Positions 29,184 to 37,716 of a stretch of 64,000 nt of DNA are shown one piece after another. Below the pieces are notes generated by a model that was not told the origin of the DNA, made no database searches, and saw nothing but the letters and a program-made list of their open reading frames with translations. The stretch is from positions 1-64,000 of the forward strand of contig NZ_JALPRX010000046.1 of assembly GCF_023223525.1 (NCBI RefSeq), read 5' to 3'. Each line of letters opens with the position of its first letter. The first letter of the stretch is position 1. The position numbers and the translations under genes are program-made. The stretch comes from Roseomonas acroporae. GTDB lineage: Bacteria; Pseudomonadota; Alphaproteobacteria; Acetobacterales; Acetobacteraceae.

Positions 29184-29238
29184 TTGACAGGGATTGCGGC
29201 CCGCACGCTAGATTTCGGCATTCCGAATGCGGAACTCG
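29184..29238 (+). promoter_or_regulatory. Promoter and proximal operator of the GntR gene
   Basis: A consensus TTGACA (29184-29189) is followed by TAGATT (29209-29214; 19-base spacing, or CTAGAT at 18) as the -10. The palindrome gcattccgaatgc (29218-29230) plus ggaactcg sits at the expected transcription start, a position suited to autorepression. The mid-point spacing to the distal copy is 80 bp. Confidence 0.55.
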
Positions 29239-29309
29239 AAAAGCCGACCGCTGGACGGATCGGGCCGACCGGGCCAGGAACACCCGGCAACGTAGGGGAA
29301 GTCGTCGCC

Positions 29310-29984
29310 ATGGACCCGCTGGAGAGCGGCCCGATCCTGATCGACCAGGTCTATCGCCGCGTGCTGGAGGCGATCGCCGAGGGCTCGCTGCCGCCCGGCC
29401 AGCGCATCCGGCAGGGCGAGCTGGCCGAGCAGCTCGGCGTCTCGCGCCAGCCGGTCAGCCACGCGCTGCACCTGCTCAAGCGCCAGGGCCTCGTCACCGA
29501 GAGCGGCCGCAAGGGCTTCGCCGTGGCGCCGATCGACCCCGCCCGCATCCGCCAGCTCTACGAGGTGCGCGGCGCGCTGGACGGCCTCGCCGCCCGCCTC
29601 GCCGCCGCCCGCGCCGATGCCGACCGCGCCGGGCGCCTCGCGCTGGAGCAGGCCCTGGCCGAGGGCGAGGCGCAGGCGCCGACCGCCGCCGTGCCGGTTC
29701 TGGTGCAGCTCGACACCGCCTTCCACCAGGCGCTGTACCGGCTTTCTGGCAACCCCGCCTTCGCCGAGATGGTCGGGCCGCACTGGCCGCAATTCCGGCG
29801 CTCCATGGCGACGGTGTTGGCCGGTCCCGACTACCGCGCCCGCGCCTGGGCCGAGCACGCCGCCATCGTCGCCCGCGTGCTGCAAGGCGACGGCGAGGGC
29901 GCCGAGCGCGCCGCCCGCGACCACGCGCTGGTCGCGGGCCGCACCACCGAGGAAAGGCTGGGCGTCGTCGCCGACGCCGCCTGA
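29310..29984 (+). CDS. GntR-family regulator, FCD subgroup
   Basis: The 224-residue protein has an N-terminal winged helix (LIDQVYRRVLEAIAEGSLPPGQRIRQGELAEQ, then VSRQPVSHALHLLKRQGLV) and a C-terminal all-helical FCD domain with likely metal ligands (QLDTAFHQALYRL, EHAAIVARVL, RAARDHALV). FCD regulators sense organic acids. Two identical palindromes upstream suggest that it controls itself, the divergent dehydrogenase and perhaps the TRAP genes and the dioxygenase directly downstream. An earlier in-frame start at 29184 would overlap the promoter and is rejected. Confidence 0.9.
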   Translation: MDPLESGPILIDQVYRRVLEAIAEGSLPPGQRIRQGELAEQLGVSRQPVSHALHLLKRQGLVTESGRKGFAVAPIDPARIRQLYEVRGALDGLAARLAAARADADRAGRLALEQALAEGEAQAPTAAVPVLVQLDTAFHQALYRLSGNPAFAEMVGPHWPQFRRSMATVLAGPDYRARAWAEHAAIVARVLQGDGEGAERAARDHALVAGRTTEERLGVVADAA

Positions 29985-30021
29985 GCCGGAACCCGTTCAA
30001 CCAACAGGGAGGAACCCCGCC

Positions 30022-30825
30022 ATGCGTCTCAGCCAGGAACAGCTCGACCACTTCCAGCGCGAAGGCTGGCTCTTCCTGCCCGAGCTGTTCACCCCCGAGG
30101 AGGTGGCGGTGATGAAGCGCGAGGCGGAGGCGATCTACGAGCAGCACCGCCCGGAGATCTGGCGCGAGAAGAACGGCGCGCCGCGCACCGCCTTCGCCGC
30201 GCATCTCTACAACGAGGCGTTCCGCCTGCTCGGCGCGCACCCGCGCATGATCGAGCCGATCGAGCAGGTGTTCGGCGAGCCGGTGTACATGCACCAGTTC
30301 AAGATCAACGCGAAGTCCGCCTTCACCGGCGAGGTGTGGCAGTGGCACCAGGACTACGGCACCTGGAAGCGCGACGACGGCATGCCCGAGCCGCGCGCGA
30401 TGAACATCGCCGTCTTCCTCGACGAGGTGTTCCCCTTCAACGGCCCGCTGCTGCTGGTGCCGCGCTCGCAGGAGGCGGGCGACCTCGAGGCCGGCCACGA
30501 CCTGCAGACCACCTCCTACCCGCTCTGGACGCTCGACAACGAGACGGTGACGAAGCTCGTCGAGAAGGGCGGCATCGTCGCCGCGACCGGCAAGCCGGGC
30601 GGCATGCTGATGTTCCACGGCAACCTGGTGCACGGCTCGGCCGGCAACATCACGCCCTTCCCCCGCAAGATCGTGTACCTGACGCTGAACGCCGTCTCGA
30701 ACCACATCCGCCAGCCGACGCGGCCGGAATTCATCGCGCACCGGGACTTCGCGCCGATCCGCCCGGTCGCGGACGACGCGCTGGCGCGGTACGCGCGGCA
30801 GGGGCTGCCGCTGGCGGCGGAGTGA
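30022..30825 (+). CDS. Phytanoyl-CoA dioxygenase family (EctD-like) protein
   Basis: The 267-residue protein is a Fe(II)/2-oxoglutarate oxygenase. Iron ligands are His109 and Asp111 (WQWHQDYGTW) and a distal His204 (FHGNLVHGSAGN); Arg in HIRQPTRPEF could bind 2-oxoglutarate. The segment WQWHQDYGTWKRDDGMPEPRAM resembles ectoine hydroxylase relatives, but no ectABC genes are near. It follows the GntR gene by 37 bp with a GGGAGGAA site. It probably hydroxylates the small molecule handled by the neighbouring TRAP/dehydrogenase genes. Confidence 0.87.
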   Translation: MRLSQEQLDHFQREGWLFLPELFTPEEVAVMKREAEAIYEQHRPEIWREKNGAPRTAFAAHLYNEAFRLLGAHPRMIEPIEQVFGEPVYMHQFKINAKSAFTGEVWQWHQDYGTWKRDDGMPEPRAMNIAVFLDEVFPFNGPLLLVPRSQEAGDLEAGHDLQTTSYPLWTLDNETVTKLVEKGGIVAATGKPGGMLMFHGNLVHGSAGNITPFPRKIVYLTLNAVSNHIRQPTRPEFIAHRDFAPIRPVADDALARYARQGLPLAAE

Positions 30826-30834
30826 TGACGGCGG

Positions 30835-31084
30835 GGAGGGCAAGCGCCCTCTCCGGACCCCTCCCCAGGGAAGGCGCTGCCTTCCCTGGCACCCAACCGC
30901 CAGGGTCGAACGCATGCGTTCGACCAGGTTCCTGGACCTCCGCCGGCTTCGACGGTCGCTGGAACAGGCGAGGCCCGGAACCGGACGGGGGTTCCAAGGG
31001 GGCTTCGCCCCCCAACGGCCCTTGGGGCGGGAGGATACCAAAGGCGGGCGGCGCCCTCCTTTGAAGAGGGGCGCAAGCCCCGCC
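30835..31084. repeat. Composite multi-hairpin intergenic element, copy C
   Basis: Hairpins include 30865-30889 (ccagggaaggc, gct, gccttccctgg), the perfect 20-base palindrome gtcgaacgcatgcgttcgac (30905-30924) and the ccaagggggcttcgcc block near 30993-31016, in the same order as copies A and B. It fills the convergent space between the dioxygenase and helicase genes. Confidence 0.75.
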
Positions 31085-33304
31085 CTACTTCTTCCCCGAC
31101 GCCGCAGCGCCCGTCCGCCGCGCCGCCCCGGCGCGCCCGGCCGGCGGCCGCCACTCCCCGCGCTGGCGGACGGTCCAGGCGTAGCGCGGATCGCCCTCCA
31201 GCAGATGCCGATGGTCGGCGAGCCGGTTGCGTTCCAGCCAGCCGATCGCCGCCTCCAGCTCCGCCAGCGTCATCACCGAGCGCGCCTTGCCGCCGGAGAC
31301 GCGCTTCAGCACCGCGTTGTAGCGGTGGTACAGCCCGGCCCCCGCCAGGCCGCCGCCACGCCCGCCGCGCGGTCCCTGCATCGCCGCCTCGTCCTCCACC
31401 GCCTGCGCCGCCACCATCTCGCCGAGCTTCGCGCGCAGGCGGCGTTCCACCACCGAGGGCGGGTCGAGCAGCTCGCCCTGCGCCTCCTCCTGCTCCGGGC
31501 GGCGCAGCGCCAGCTCGGGGCCGGGGGCGAGGGTGTGGAAGCGCAGCGTCAGCGCGTTGGATTCGAGCGGCGTGATGCCCGGATGCGCCTCCGCCAGCTT
31601 CTCGCGCAGCCAGAGCGGCAGCACGCCCTGCCGGCGGGGCTTGGGCTTCCTCGCCAGCGTGCCCTGCTCGGTCTCCATGCGCAGGCGGAAGCGGCCGAAG
31701 AGCGGGTCGTCCGGGTGGAACACCAGGGCGCGCTGGTCCTCGTAGCCGCCGGCGTGCGGATCGACCCGCGTCGCGCGCGCCACCATCTGCTCCAGCCAGG
31801 GGCGCGAGCGTATGTGCGTCAGCGCCGCCACCACGGCGACCTCCGGCGCGTCCAGCCCCTCGTAGGCCATGGCGACGGTGACGAGGATGGTCGGCTCCGG
31901 CCGCAGCCGGAAGCTGGCCAGGATGCCGTGCGCGTCGGGGCTGTCGGAGACGGCGAGGCGCGCCACGACATCCGCCTGGTGCGCCGGCAGCCAGCGGCGC
32001 AGCACGTCGAGGTAGTGCCGCGCCGTGCTCTGGTCCGGCGCCACCACCAGCAGCTTGCCGAGGCCGCGCGCCGCCTCGTGCGCGGCCAGGCCGCGCGCGG
32101 CGCGGCGCCTGCCGCGCAATTCGCGCGTCGCCAGGAAGGCCTCGCGCAGCAGCGCCTCGGCGAAGCCGGTGCGCAGCGCGGTAAACAGCGCCGGGCGCGT
32201 GGTCTCGGAGGGGTAGAGGCCGGCGAGGCGGTGCGGCCCCAACTCCTGCCCCTCCTCGTCGCGCCAGCGCGCCTCGCCGTCCAGCGCGCCGAAGGTGACG
32301 GGCAGCACGGCGCGCTCGGCCAGCGCCTGGGCGCGGGAATAGCCGACCACCGCCCAGCCCGGCGCGTCGAGATCCACCTCGCGCGTCGCCTTGCGCGGCC
32401 CGCGCCGGTAGGGGAGCCAGAGGATGCCGCGCCCGTCGGCGCGTTCCAGCGTTCCGGAGAGCAGCAGCCGCGCGGCGGCCGTCTCCAGCAGCGGCAGCAA
32501 CGCGCGCGACCAGGCGCCGGCCTGCTCCTCGGCCTCGCGCTCGGCCGTGGTGGCCGGGGGCGGCATCGCGGCGGTCTGCGCGGCGGCCTCCGGGTCCACC
32601 TCGGCCAGCGCCGGCAGGTGGTGCATCTCGTCCACGACGAGCAGGTAGCGGTGGCGGCGGAACTCGGCGAGGTGCAGGTCGGGCGCGGCCGCGATGCCCT
32701 GGTAGGTGGTGACGTAGCCGGCCAGGCCGCGGCACGGGTCGGGCGCGTTCTCGGCGGCGCGCACGGAGAGGGCGTGCGGCAGGGCGGCGCGCCAGGCGGG
32801 ATCGGCGAAGGCCTCCTCGGCCTGCAGGCGCAGGCTGTCGCGCGGCACCACCCAGCAGATGCGCTCGGCGATGCCGGCCGGGATCAGGCGCGCGGCGGCC
32901 AGCACCGGCAGCAGCGACTTGCCGCCGCCGGGCGTCACGGCGGCCAGGATGTCGCGCGCCTCGGTCTGGCCGGTGGCGATGGCCTCGACGATCGCGGCGA
33001 GCAGGCGCTGATGCGTGCGCAGCCGGCGGGGCGGCGGGGTGGCGGGCGCCGAGGGCGGTGACAGCGGTCGATGTTCCCGTTGCGTTGGAGTCGCGATCGA
33101 GTCGGGGCCGAGTCGCGCCCGAGTCGGCCCGATCGCCGGAACGCAGCGTGAACTGTGAGGGATTCCAATGTCCAGGCCGGTTGCGCCGGGCAAGGGCGGG
33201 ACGTCCGCGGCCCCCGCCGGGTTCCGGTGCCCGTGCGGAACGACACCTCCCCGCCGTGCCGCGGGACACGAGGCTGGACAGCGGCGGGGCCGGGGCCGCA
33301 ACAT
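31085..33304 (-). CDS. Superfamily 2 DEAD/DEAH-box helicase
   Basis: The protein of about 739 residues has SF2 helicase motifs: RTHQRLLAAIVEA, Walker A VTPGGGKS, VTTYQGIA, motif II VVDEMHHLPA, motif III LSGTLERADG and motifs V-VI VTVAMAYEGLDAPE and EQMVARATRVDP. The C-terminal 200 residues are family-specific and uncharacterised. It resembles stand-alone ResIII-type helicases of bacterial chromosomes and mobile DNA. The first 100 residues look non-homologous, so the start is uncertain (ATG 33304 or later). No nuclease or methylase gene is adjacent. Confidence 0.8.
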   Translation of the reverse strand: MLRPRPRRCPASCPAARRGGVVPHGHRNPAGAADVPPLPGATGLDIGIPHSSRCVPAIGPTRARLGPDSIATPTQREHRPLSPPSAPATPPPRRLRTHQRLLAAIVEAIATGQTEARDILAAVTPGGGKSLLPVLAAARLIPAGIAERICWVVPRDSLRLQAEEAFADPAWRAALPHALSVRAAENAPDPCRGLAGYVTTYQGIAAAPDLHLAEFRRHRYLLVVDEMHHLPALAEVDPEAAAQTAAMPPPATTAEREAEEQAGAWSRALLPLLETAAARLLLSGTLERADGRGILWLPYRRGPRKATREVDLDAPGWAVVGYSRAQALAERAVLPVTFGALDGEARWRDEEGQELGPHRLAGLYPSETTRPALFTALRTGFAEALLREAFLATRELRGRRRAARGLAAHEAARGLGKLLVVAPDQSTARHYLDVLRRWLPAHQADVVARLAVSDSPDAHGILASFRLRPEPTILVTVAMAYEGLDAPEVAVVAALTHIRSRPWLEQMVARATRVDPHAGGYEDQRALVFHPDDPLFGRFRLRMETEQGTLARKPKPRRQGVLPLWLREKLAEAHPGITPLESNALTLRFHTLAPGPELALRRPEQEEAQGELLDPPSVVERRLRAKLGEMVAAQAVEDEAAMQGPRGGRGGGLAGAGLYHRYNAVLKRVSGGKARSVMTLAELEAAIGWLERNRLADHRHLLEGDPRYAWTVRQRGEWRPPAGRAGAARRTGAAASGKK

Positions 33305-33381
33305 CGGCCCGCTTCGCAAGCGATAACCATAAGGCGCGGAGCACGAACCGGAACCCGACCCACCCTTCAGGAGGTGTGATC

Positions 33382-34473
33382 ATGGTTGCTTCCGTCGTGC
33401 CCGCGCGCCCGCGCCCGCACCGATCCCCCGCCCACGGCTCCGCTGGCCAGCGCGCCGCGCTGGGCCATCTCCGCCGCCGCCGCCTCGTCGGCGCCACGCT
33501 CGTTGCCGCCGCGGCCGGCCGGCCGGCACGTGCCGCCTCTCCCTGGCCCGAGCGGCCGGTGCGGCTGCTGGCCGCCATGCCGCCCGGCAGCACGCCGGAC
33601 CTGATCGCGCGCGCCCTGGCGCCGGTCCTCGCCGCGCGCTTCGGCCAGCCCTTCGTGGTGGAGAACCGGCCCGGCGCCGGCGGCACGCTGGCCGCGGGCG
33701 CGGTGGCCCAGGCTGGCATCGGGTCGGGCGCCGGGTCGGGCGCCGGTTCGGGCGACGGGCACGTGCTCGGCATCGTGATGGGTGGCCCGACCACCACGGC
33801 GCGCGCGCTCAACCCGGCCCTGCCCTACGACCCGGCGCGCGACTTCACCCCCGTCTCGCTGCTGGTGCGCGCGCCCTTCCTGGTCGCCGTCCATCCCGCC
33901 CTCCCGGCGGCGGACCTCATGGGGCTGGTGGCGCTGGCGCGCGCCGAGCCCGGGCGGCTCTCCTACGGCTCCGTCGGGCCGGGGACGGTGACGCATCTCG
34001 CCATCGAGGAGTTCAAGGCACGGCACGGCATCGCCATCGAGCACGTCGCCTATCGCGGCTTCGCCGAGATGACGCTCGACCTGATCGCCGGGCGCATCCA
34101 GCTCGGCCTCGACACCCCCTTCAACGGCGTGCCGGCGGTGCGCGAGGGGCGGCTGAGTGCCCTGGCGGTGACCGGGACGCGGCGGTTCGACGACCTGCCG
34201 GCGGTGCCGACCGTCGCCGAGGCCGGGGACCCGGCGGCGGCCTGCTTCGGCTGGACCGGGCTGGTGGCGCCGGCCGGCTTCCCGGCCGAGCGTGCGCGGG
34301 CGCTGGCTGCGGCGGTGCGGGAGGGGCTGGCCGAGCCGTCGCTGCGCGCGGTGCTCGGGCAGCAGGCGACCGAGATCGTGGGCAGCGATCCGGCCGAATT
34401 CGCGGCGTTGCAGCGCGCGGAGGCGGCGCGCTGGATCGCGGTGATCGAGCGGCTGGGGCTGCGCGCCGGCTGA
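33382..34473 (+). CDS. TctC-type tripartite tricarboxylate-transporter substrate-binding protein
   Basis: The 363-residue protein has a long signal region (about 1-52, with RRRRLVGATLVAAAAGRPARA) and the TctC core (WPERPVRLLAAMPPGSTPDLIARALAPVLAARFGQPFVVENRPGAGG, then SYGSVGPGTVTHLAIEEFKA). It binds an organic acid or similar ligand in the periplasm. A perfect AGGAGGTGTG site precedes the ATG. No tctA/tctB genes are nearby. A 12-base repeat (33721-33756) inserts GSGAGSGAGSG where family members usually have a PPDGYTLL-type loop. Confidence 0.9.
   Translation: MVASVVPARPRPHRSPAHGSAGQRAALGHLRRRRLVGATLVAAAAGRPARAASPWPERPVRLLAAMPPGSTPDLIARALAPVLAARFGQPFVVENRPGAGGTLAAGAVAQAGIGSGAGSGAGSGDGHVLGIVMGGPTTTARALNPALPYDPARDFTPVSLLVRAPFLVAVHPALPAADLMGLVALARAEPGRLSYGSVGPGTVTHLAIEEFKARHGIAIEHVAYRGFAEMTLDLIAGRIQLGLDTPFNGVPAVREGRLSALAVTGTRRFDDLPAVPTVAEAGDPAAACFGWTGLVAPAGFPAERARALAAAVREGLAEPSLRAVLGQQATEIVGSDPAEFAALQRAEAARWIAVIERLGLRAG
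33721..33756 (+). repeat. 12-bp tandem repeat inside tctC-like gene
   Basis: Three units of about gggtcgggcgcc encode a Gly/Ser/Ala stretch in frame. The array replaces a loop that is conserved in the family. Confidence 0.8.
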
Positions 34474-34499
34474 CGCCCGCGTCCGGCAGGCGGCGCCCC

Positions 34500-35201
34500 C
34501 TACCAGGGCACCGTCTGCCCCCGATGGTCCAGATAGGCGAGGCCCGCCTTGCCGCGCCGCGCCTCGATCACCCCGGCGACGCCGCGCATGCTGGTCTCCA
34601 CGTCCAGCGCGGCGTCCGGCCCGCCCATGTCGGTGCGCACCCAGCCCGGCGCGATCAGCAGCAGGGCGTGGCCGGAATCGCGACTGCGGGCGGCGTAGGA
34701 GCGCAGCAGCGTGTTCAGCGCCGCCTTGCTGGCCCGGTACACCTCCCAGCCGCCCGACTCGTTGTTGGCGACGCTGCCGAGGCCCGAGGACATCGCGCCG
34801 ATCACCCCGCCCGCCGGCACCAGCGGCGCGAGGGCCTCGATCGCCCGCAGCGGGCTCAGCGCGTTGGTGACGAGGATGCGGGTGAACTCCTCGGTCGAGA
34901 CCTCGCCCGCCGTCTCGGCCGGGTCGTTGGCGACGCCGGCGTTGACGAAGAGCAGGTCGAGCGACCGCCCCGCCAGCCGGCCGCGCAGGGCCTCGATCTG
35001 GTCGGGGTGGTTGATGTCCGCCCGCTCGATCTCCAGCCGGCCGCCGGCCTCGGCGGCGAGGTCGTGCAGCGGCTCGGCGCGGCCGCCGCGCTCGGTGGCG
35101 ATCACGTGCCAGCCACGCCCGAGCAGCTCGCGCGCCAGGCCGAGGCCGAGGCCGCGCGAGGCGCCGAGGATCAGGGCGAGTCCAGTTCCGGTATCGGGCA
35201 T
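34500..35201 (-). CDS. Short-chain dehydrogenase/reductase
   Basis: The 233-residue SDR has the cofactor motif LILGASRGLGLGLAREL, NAG in LLFVNAGVAND, the serine in IGAMSSGLGSVAN and the YRASK active-site pair. The sequence is of the C-factor-like SDR group (short, with LRSYAAR and APGWVRTDMGG). Arg in ATERGG suggests NADP preference. Substrate unknown. It converges on the TctC gene with 26 bp between stops. Confidence 0.9.
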   Translation of the reverse strand: MPDTGTGLALILGASRGLGLGLARELLGRGWHVIATERGGRAEPLHDLAAEAGGRLEIERADINHPDQIEALRGRLAGRSLDLLFVNAGVANDPAETAGEVSTEEFTRILVTNALSPLRAIEALAPLVPAGGVIGAMSSGLGSVANNESGGWEVYRASKAALNTLLRSYAARSRDSGHALLLIAPGWVRTDMGGPDAALDVETSMRGVAGVIEARRGKAGLAYLDHRGQTVPW

Positions 35202-35488
35202 GGCGGGTTTCCCATCGGCGGCGGCGGGCGGCGCGCGTTGCGCCGGCGCCCGCCGGAGATGGGGGCGGGCCGCGCCGTCGCCACCCCCGGGGCTTTCACC
35301 CCGCGCGCCCTTCGGGCGGCGCCTCGGCGCCCCCCCGACCGGGCCAGCCGGCCGGCGCCCCCGGTGGGCGCCCCCGGTAGGCGTTTCCGGTGGCGCCTCC
35401 GGTTGGTGCCGCCGGTGAACGTCCCCGGCCCGGCATCGGCGCCGCCATGCGCGCGGGCAGGACGATCCCCGGCCCGCGCGCCGCCGGC

Positions 35489-36550
35489 TCAGGCCGCGAC
35501 CAGCACCACGCGGCCAGTCACCTTGCCGTCCTTCAGCCGGTTCAGCGCGCTGTTGGCGCTGTCGACGTTGAGCGGCTCGCGGCTGATCGGGATGCCCGGG
35601 AGCGCGCCCTTCTTGGCGATGCCGACCAGCGCGCGCAGCTCCTTGGGGTTGCCGACATAGCTGCCCTCGATGGTGATGGCGCGGATCGGCATCAGCGGCA
35701 GCGGGATGGTCATCTCGCCGCCGAACAGCCCGACCTGCACCAGCTTGCCGCCCTTGCGCAGCGCGTCGAAGGCGAAGCGCGAGGTGGCGGTGCCGTTGAC
35801 GAGGTCGATCACCCCCGCCACCGGCCCGCCGCAGGCCGCGATGATCTTCTGCGCCGTGTCGGGGCCGCTCGCCAGCACCGTGTCGGTGGCGCCCTGGTCG
35901 CGCGCCGCCTTCAGCTTGTCCTCGGTGACGTCCACCGCGCAGATCCGCTTGTGGCCGAGCGCCTTCAGCACGGCGATCGCCTGCAGGCCGAGGCCGCCGG
36001 CGCCGACCAGCACGATCGGCTCCTCGGGCGGCAGCGGCAGCAGCTTGTTGATGGCGCTGTAGACGGTGATGCCGGAGCAGGCGTAGGTGGCGGCGAGCGC
36101 CGGATCGAGGCCCTCGATGTCCACCAGGTGGCGCGGCGCCGGCGCCAGCACGTGCGTCGCGTAGCCGCCGTTCTGGTACACGCCGAGCGAGCGCGGCTGG
36201 AGGCACATGTTGTCCTCCTCGGCCAGGCACTTGTCGCACTTGCCGCAGCCGACCCAGGGGAACACCACGCGGATGTCGCCGGCCTTCACGCCCTTGGCGT
36301 CCGGCCCCCACTTCACGACGCGGCCGACGATCTCGTGCCCCATCGCCAGCGGCAGCACCACGCCGCGATCGGCGAGGTTCATCTTGCCGCGGCTGCCGAG
36401 GTCGTACTCGCCGTCCCAGATGTGCAGGTCGGAATGGCAGACGCCGGCATGCGTCACCTCCAGCAGCACCTGCTCGCCGGTCGGCTCCGGCGTCGGGATT
36501 TCCAGATCCTTGAGCGGCTGGCCGCTCGCGACCACGGCAAAGGCGTGCAT
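35489..36550 (-). CDS. Zinc-dependent alcohol dehydrogenase
   Basis: The 353-residue MDR enzyme has catalytic zinc ligands Cys38 (AGVCHSDLH) and His72-Glu73 (AMGHEIVG), structural zinc cysteines 102, 105, 108 and 116 and the NAD motif VLVGAGGLGLQAIAVL. It resembles bacterial AdhA-type enzymes oxidising primary alcohols. It is transcribed alone. The 287 bp downstream hold degenerate GC-rich short repeats (about 35340-35420), and the 330 bp upstream contain no gene or motif that I can support. Confidence 0.93.
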   Translation of the reverse strand: MHAFAVVASGQPLKDLEIPTPEPTGEQVLLEVTHAGVCHSDLHIWDGEYDLGSRGKMNLADRGVVLPLAMGHEIVGRVVKWGPDAKGVKAGDIRVVFPWVGCGKCDKCLAEEDNMCLQPRSLGVYQNGGYATHVLAPAPRHLVDIEGLDPALAATYACSGITVYSAINKLLPLPPEEPIVLVGAGGLGLQAIAVLKALGHKRICAVDVTEDKLKAARDQGATDTVLASGPDTAQKIIAACGGPVAGVIDLVNGTATSRFAFDALRKGGKLVQVGLFGGEMTIPLPLMPIRAITIEGSYVGNPKELRALVGIAKKGALPGIPISREPLNVDSANSALNRLKDGKVTGRVVLVAA

Positions 36551-36880
36551 CCTCGTCTCCCCCGAATGAACCCGTCTGGCGGCGATGGGACAGCGGCGGC
36601 GGGGCAGGGTCAAGCCTCCCCGGCCGAGTCCCGCCGGCGCGTCCGCGGCCCGCCGCCTGCCCGGGCGCGATCCGTCGGCCCCCGTCCCGGATGGCCGGCG
36701 GCGAGGCGAAGGGTCGGGGCGGTCCCATCCGTTCGCCCCATGGCGGGCGCGGCGCCGCGCCCGGCCCGGCGGCGCGCCATGCCGCCGCGCGCCCGGGGCC
36801 CGGCGCCGGACCACGGACCCGGCCACGGCATCCCGGCGGCACGGGTGGCGGCGCGGTGTCGGCAGGACCATCTCCGCCGC

Positions 36881-37576
36881 ATGCGCACCCTCCGACGCCT
36901 GCTGGCCGCGCTGCTCGGCCTGGGCATGCTCGCCCTGCTGGCGGCGCTCGCCATCCCCCACCTGCCGCCGCGCTGGAACCCGCTCGCGCCGCTCGACCTG
37001 CGCGCGCCGCCGAACCTGCTGACCGGCTGGAAGCTCGCCCGGCTCGGCGCCGACCCGGCCGCCTGCCTCGCCGCCTTCGCCGCCTCGGACCTCGCCCTGC
37101 CGCGCCTGCCGGATGTGCGCGCGGGCGGGGATTGCGTCGTCTCGCCGGCGGTGCGGCTGGAGCCGGGCGCCACGCTGCTGCGCCCCGCCGGCCCGGTCGG
37201 CACCTGCCGGCTTGCCGCCGCCTGGGAGATGTTCGCGCGCCATTCGCTGCAGCCGGCGGCGCAGGACGCCTTCGGCCAGCCCGTGGTGGCGGTGCGTCAC
37301 GTCGGCACCTTCGCCTGCCGCGACGTGGCCGGCACGGCCAGGCGCAGCCGCCACGCCACGGCCGACGCCATCGACGTCGCCGGCTTCACGCTGCGGGACG
37401 GGCGGCAGGTGAGCGTGCTCGGCCAGTGGAGCGACGCCGGCCCGGCCGGGCAATTCCTGCGCGCGGCGCATGCGGGCGCCTGCCGCTGGTTCGGCACGGT
37501 GCTCGGGCCGGACTACAACGCGGCGCACCGGGACCATTTCCACCTCGATGTCGGCGGCTGGCACGCCTGCCGCTGA
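36881..37576 (+). CDS. Extensin-family (D-Ala-D-Ala peptidase-like) protein
   Basis: The 231-residue protein has an N-terminal membrane anchor or signal (LLAALLGLGMLALLAALAI) and an extensin-like C-terminal domain with a zinc-peptidase pattern: RSRHATADAIDVAGFTL (His and Asp ligands) and AAHRDHFHLDVGG (final histidines). This domain is common in alphaproteobacteria and resembles M15 murein peptidases. Six cysteines could form disulfides in the periplasm. Function in cell-wall processing is inferred. Confidence 0.88.
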   Translation: MRTLRRLLAALLGLGMLALLAALAIPHLPPRWNPLAPLDLRAPPNLLTGWKLARLGADPAACLAAFAASDLALPRLPDVRAGGDCVVSPAVRLEPGATLLRPAGPVGTCRLAAAWEMFARHSLQPAAQDAFGQPVVAVRHVGTFACRDVAGTARRSRHATADAIDVAGFTLRDGRQVSVLGQWSDAGPAGQFLRAAHAGACRWFGTVLGPDYNAAHRDHFHLDVGGWHACR

Positions 37577-37716
37577 GCGCCCCGCCCCGCCCCACCCCGC
37601 CCCGCCCCGCCTGGCGAGGCGGCCGGATGCGGATCGCGATCCCCATGCGAGGGCGATCCGCTGTAGCATCGGGCCTGCAACGGAGCGCGGCGCCAGCCGT
37701 GCCGGGAGGACCAAGG

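Noticed and set aside
30905-30924. Perfect palindrome read as a regulator operator
   Set aside because: It is part of the composite hairpin element between convergent genes, so an operator role is unlikely.
36551-36880. Promoter or small gene between alcohol dehydrogenase and extensin genes
   Set aside because: No convincing hexamers, ribosome sites or family-like peptides could be found.
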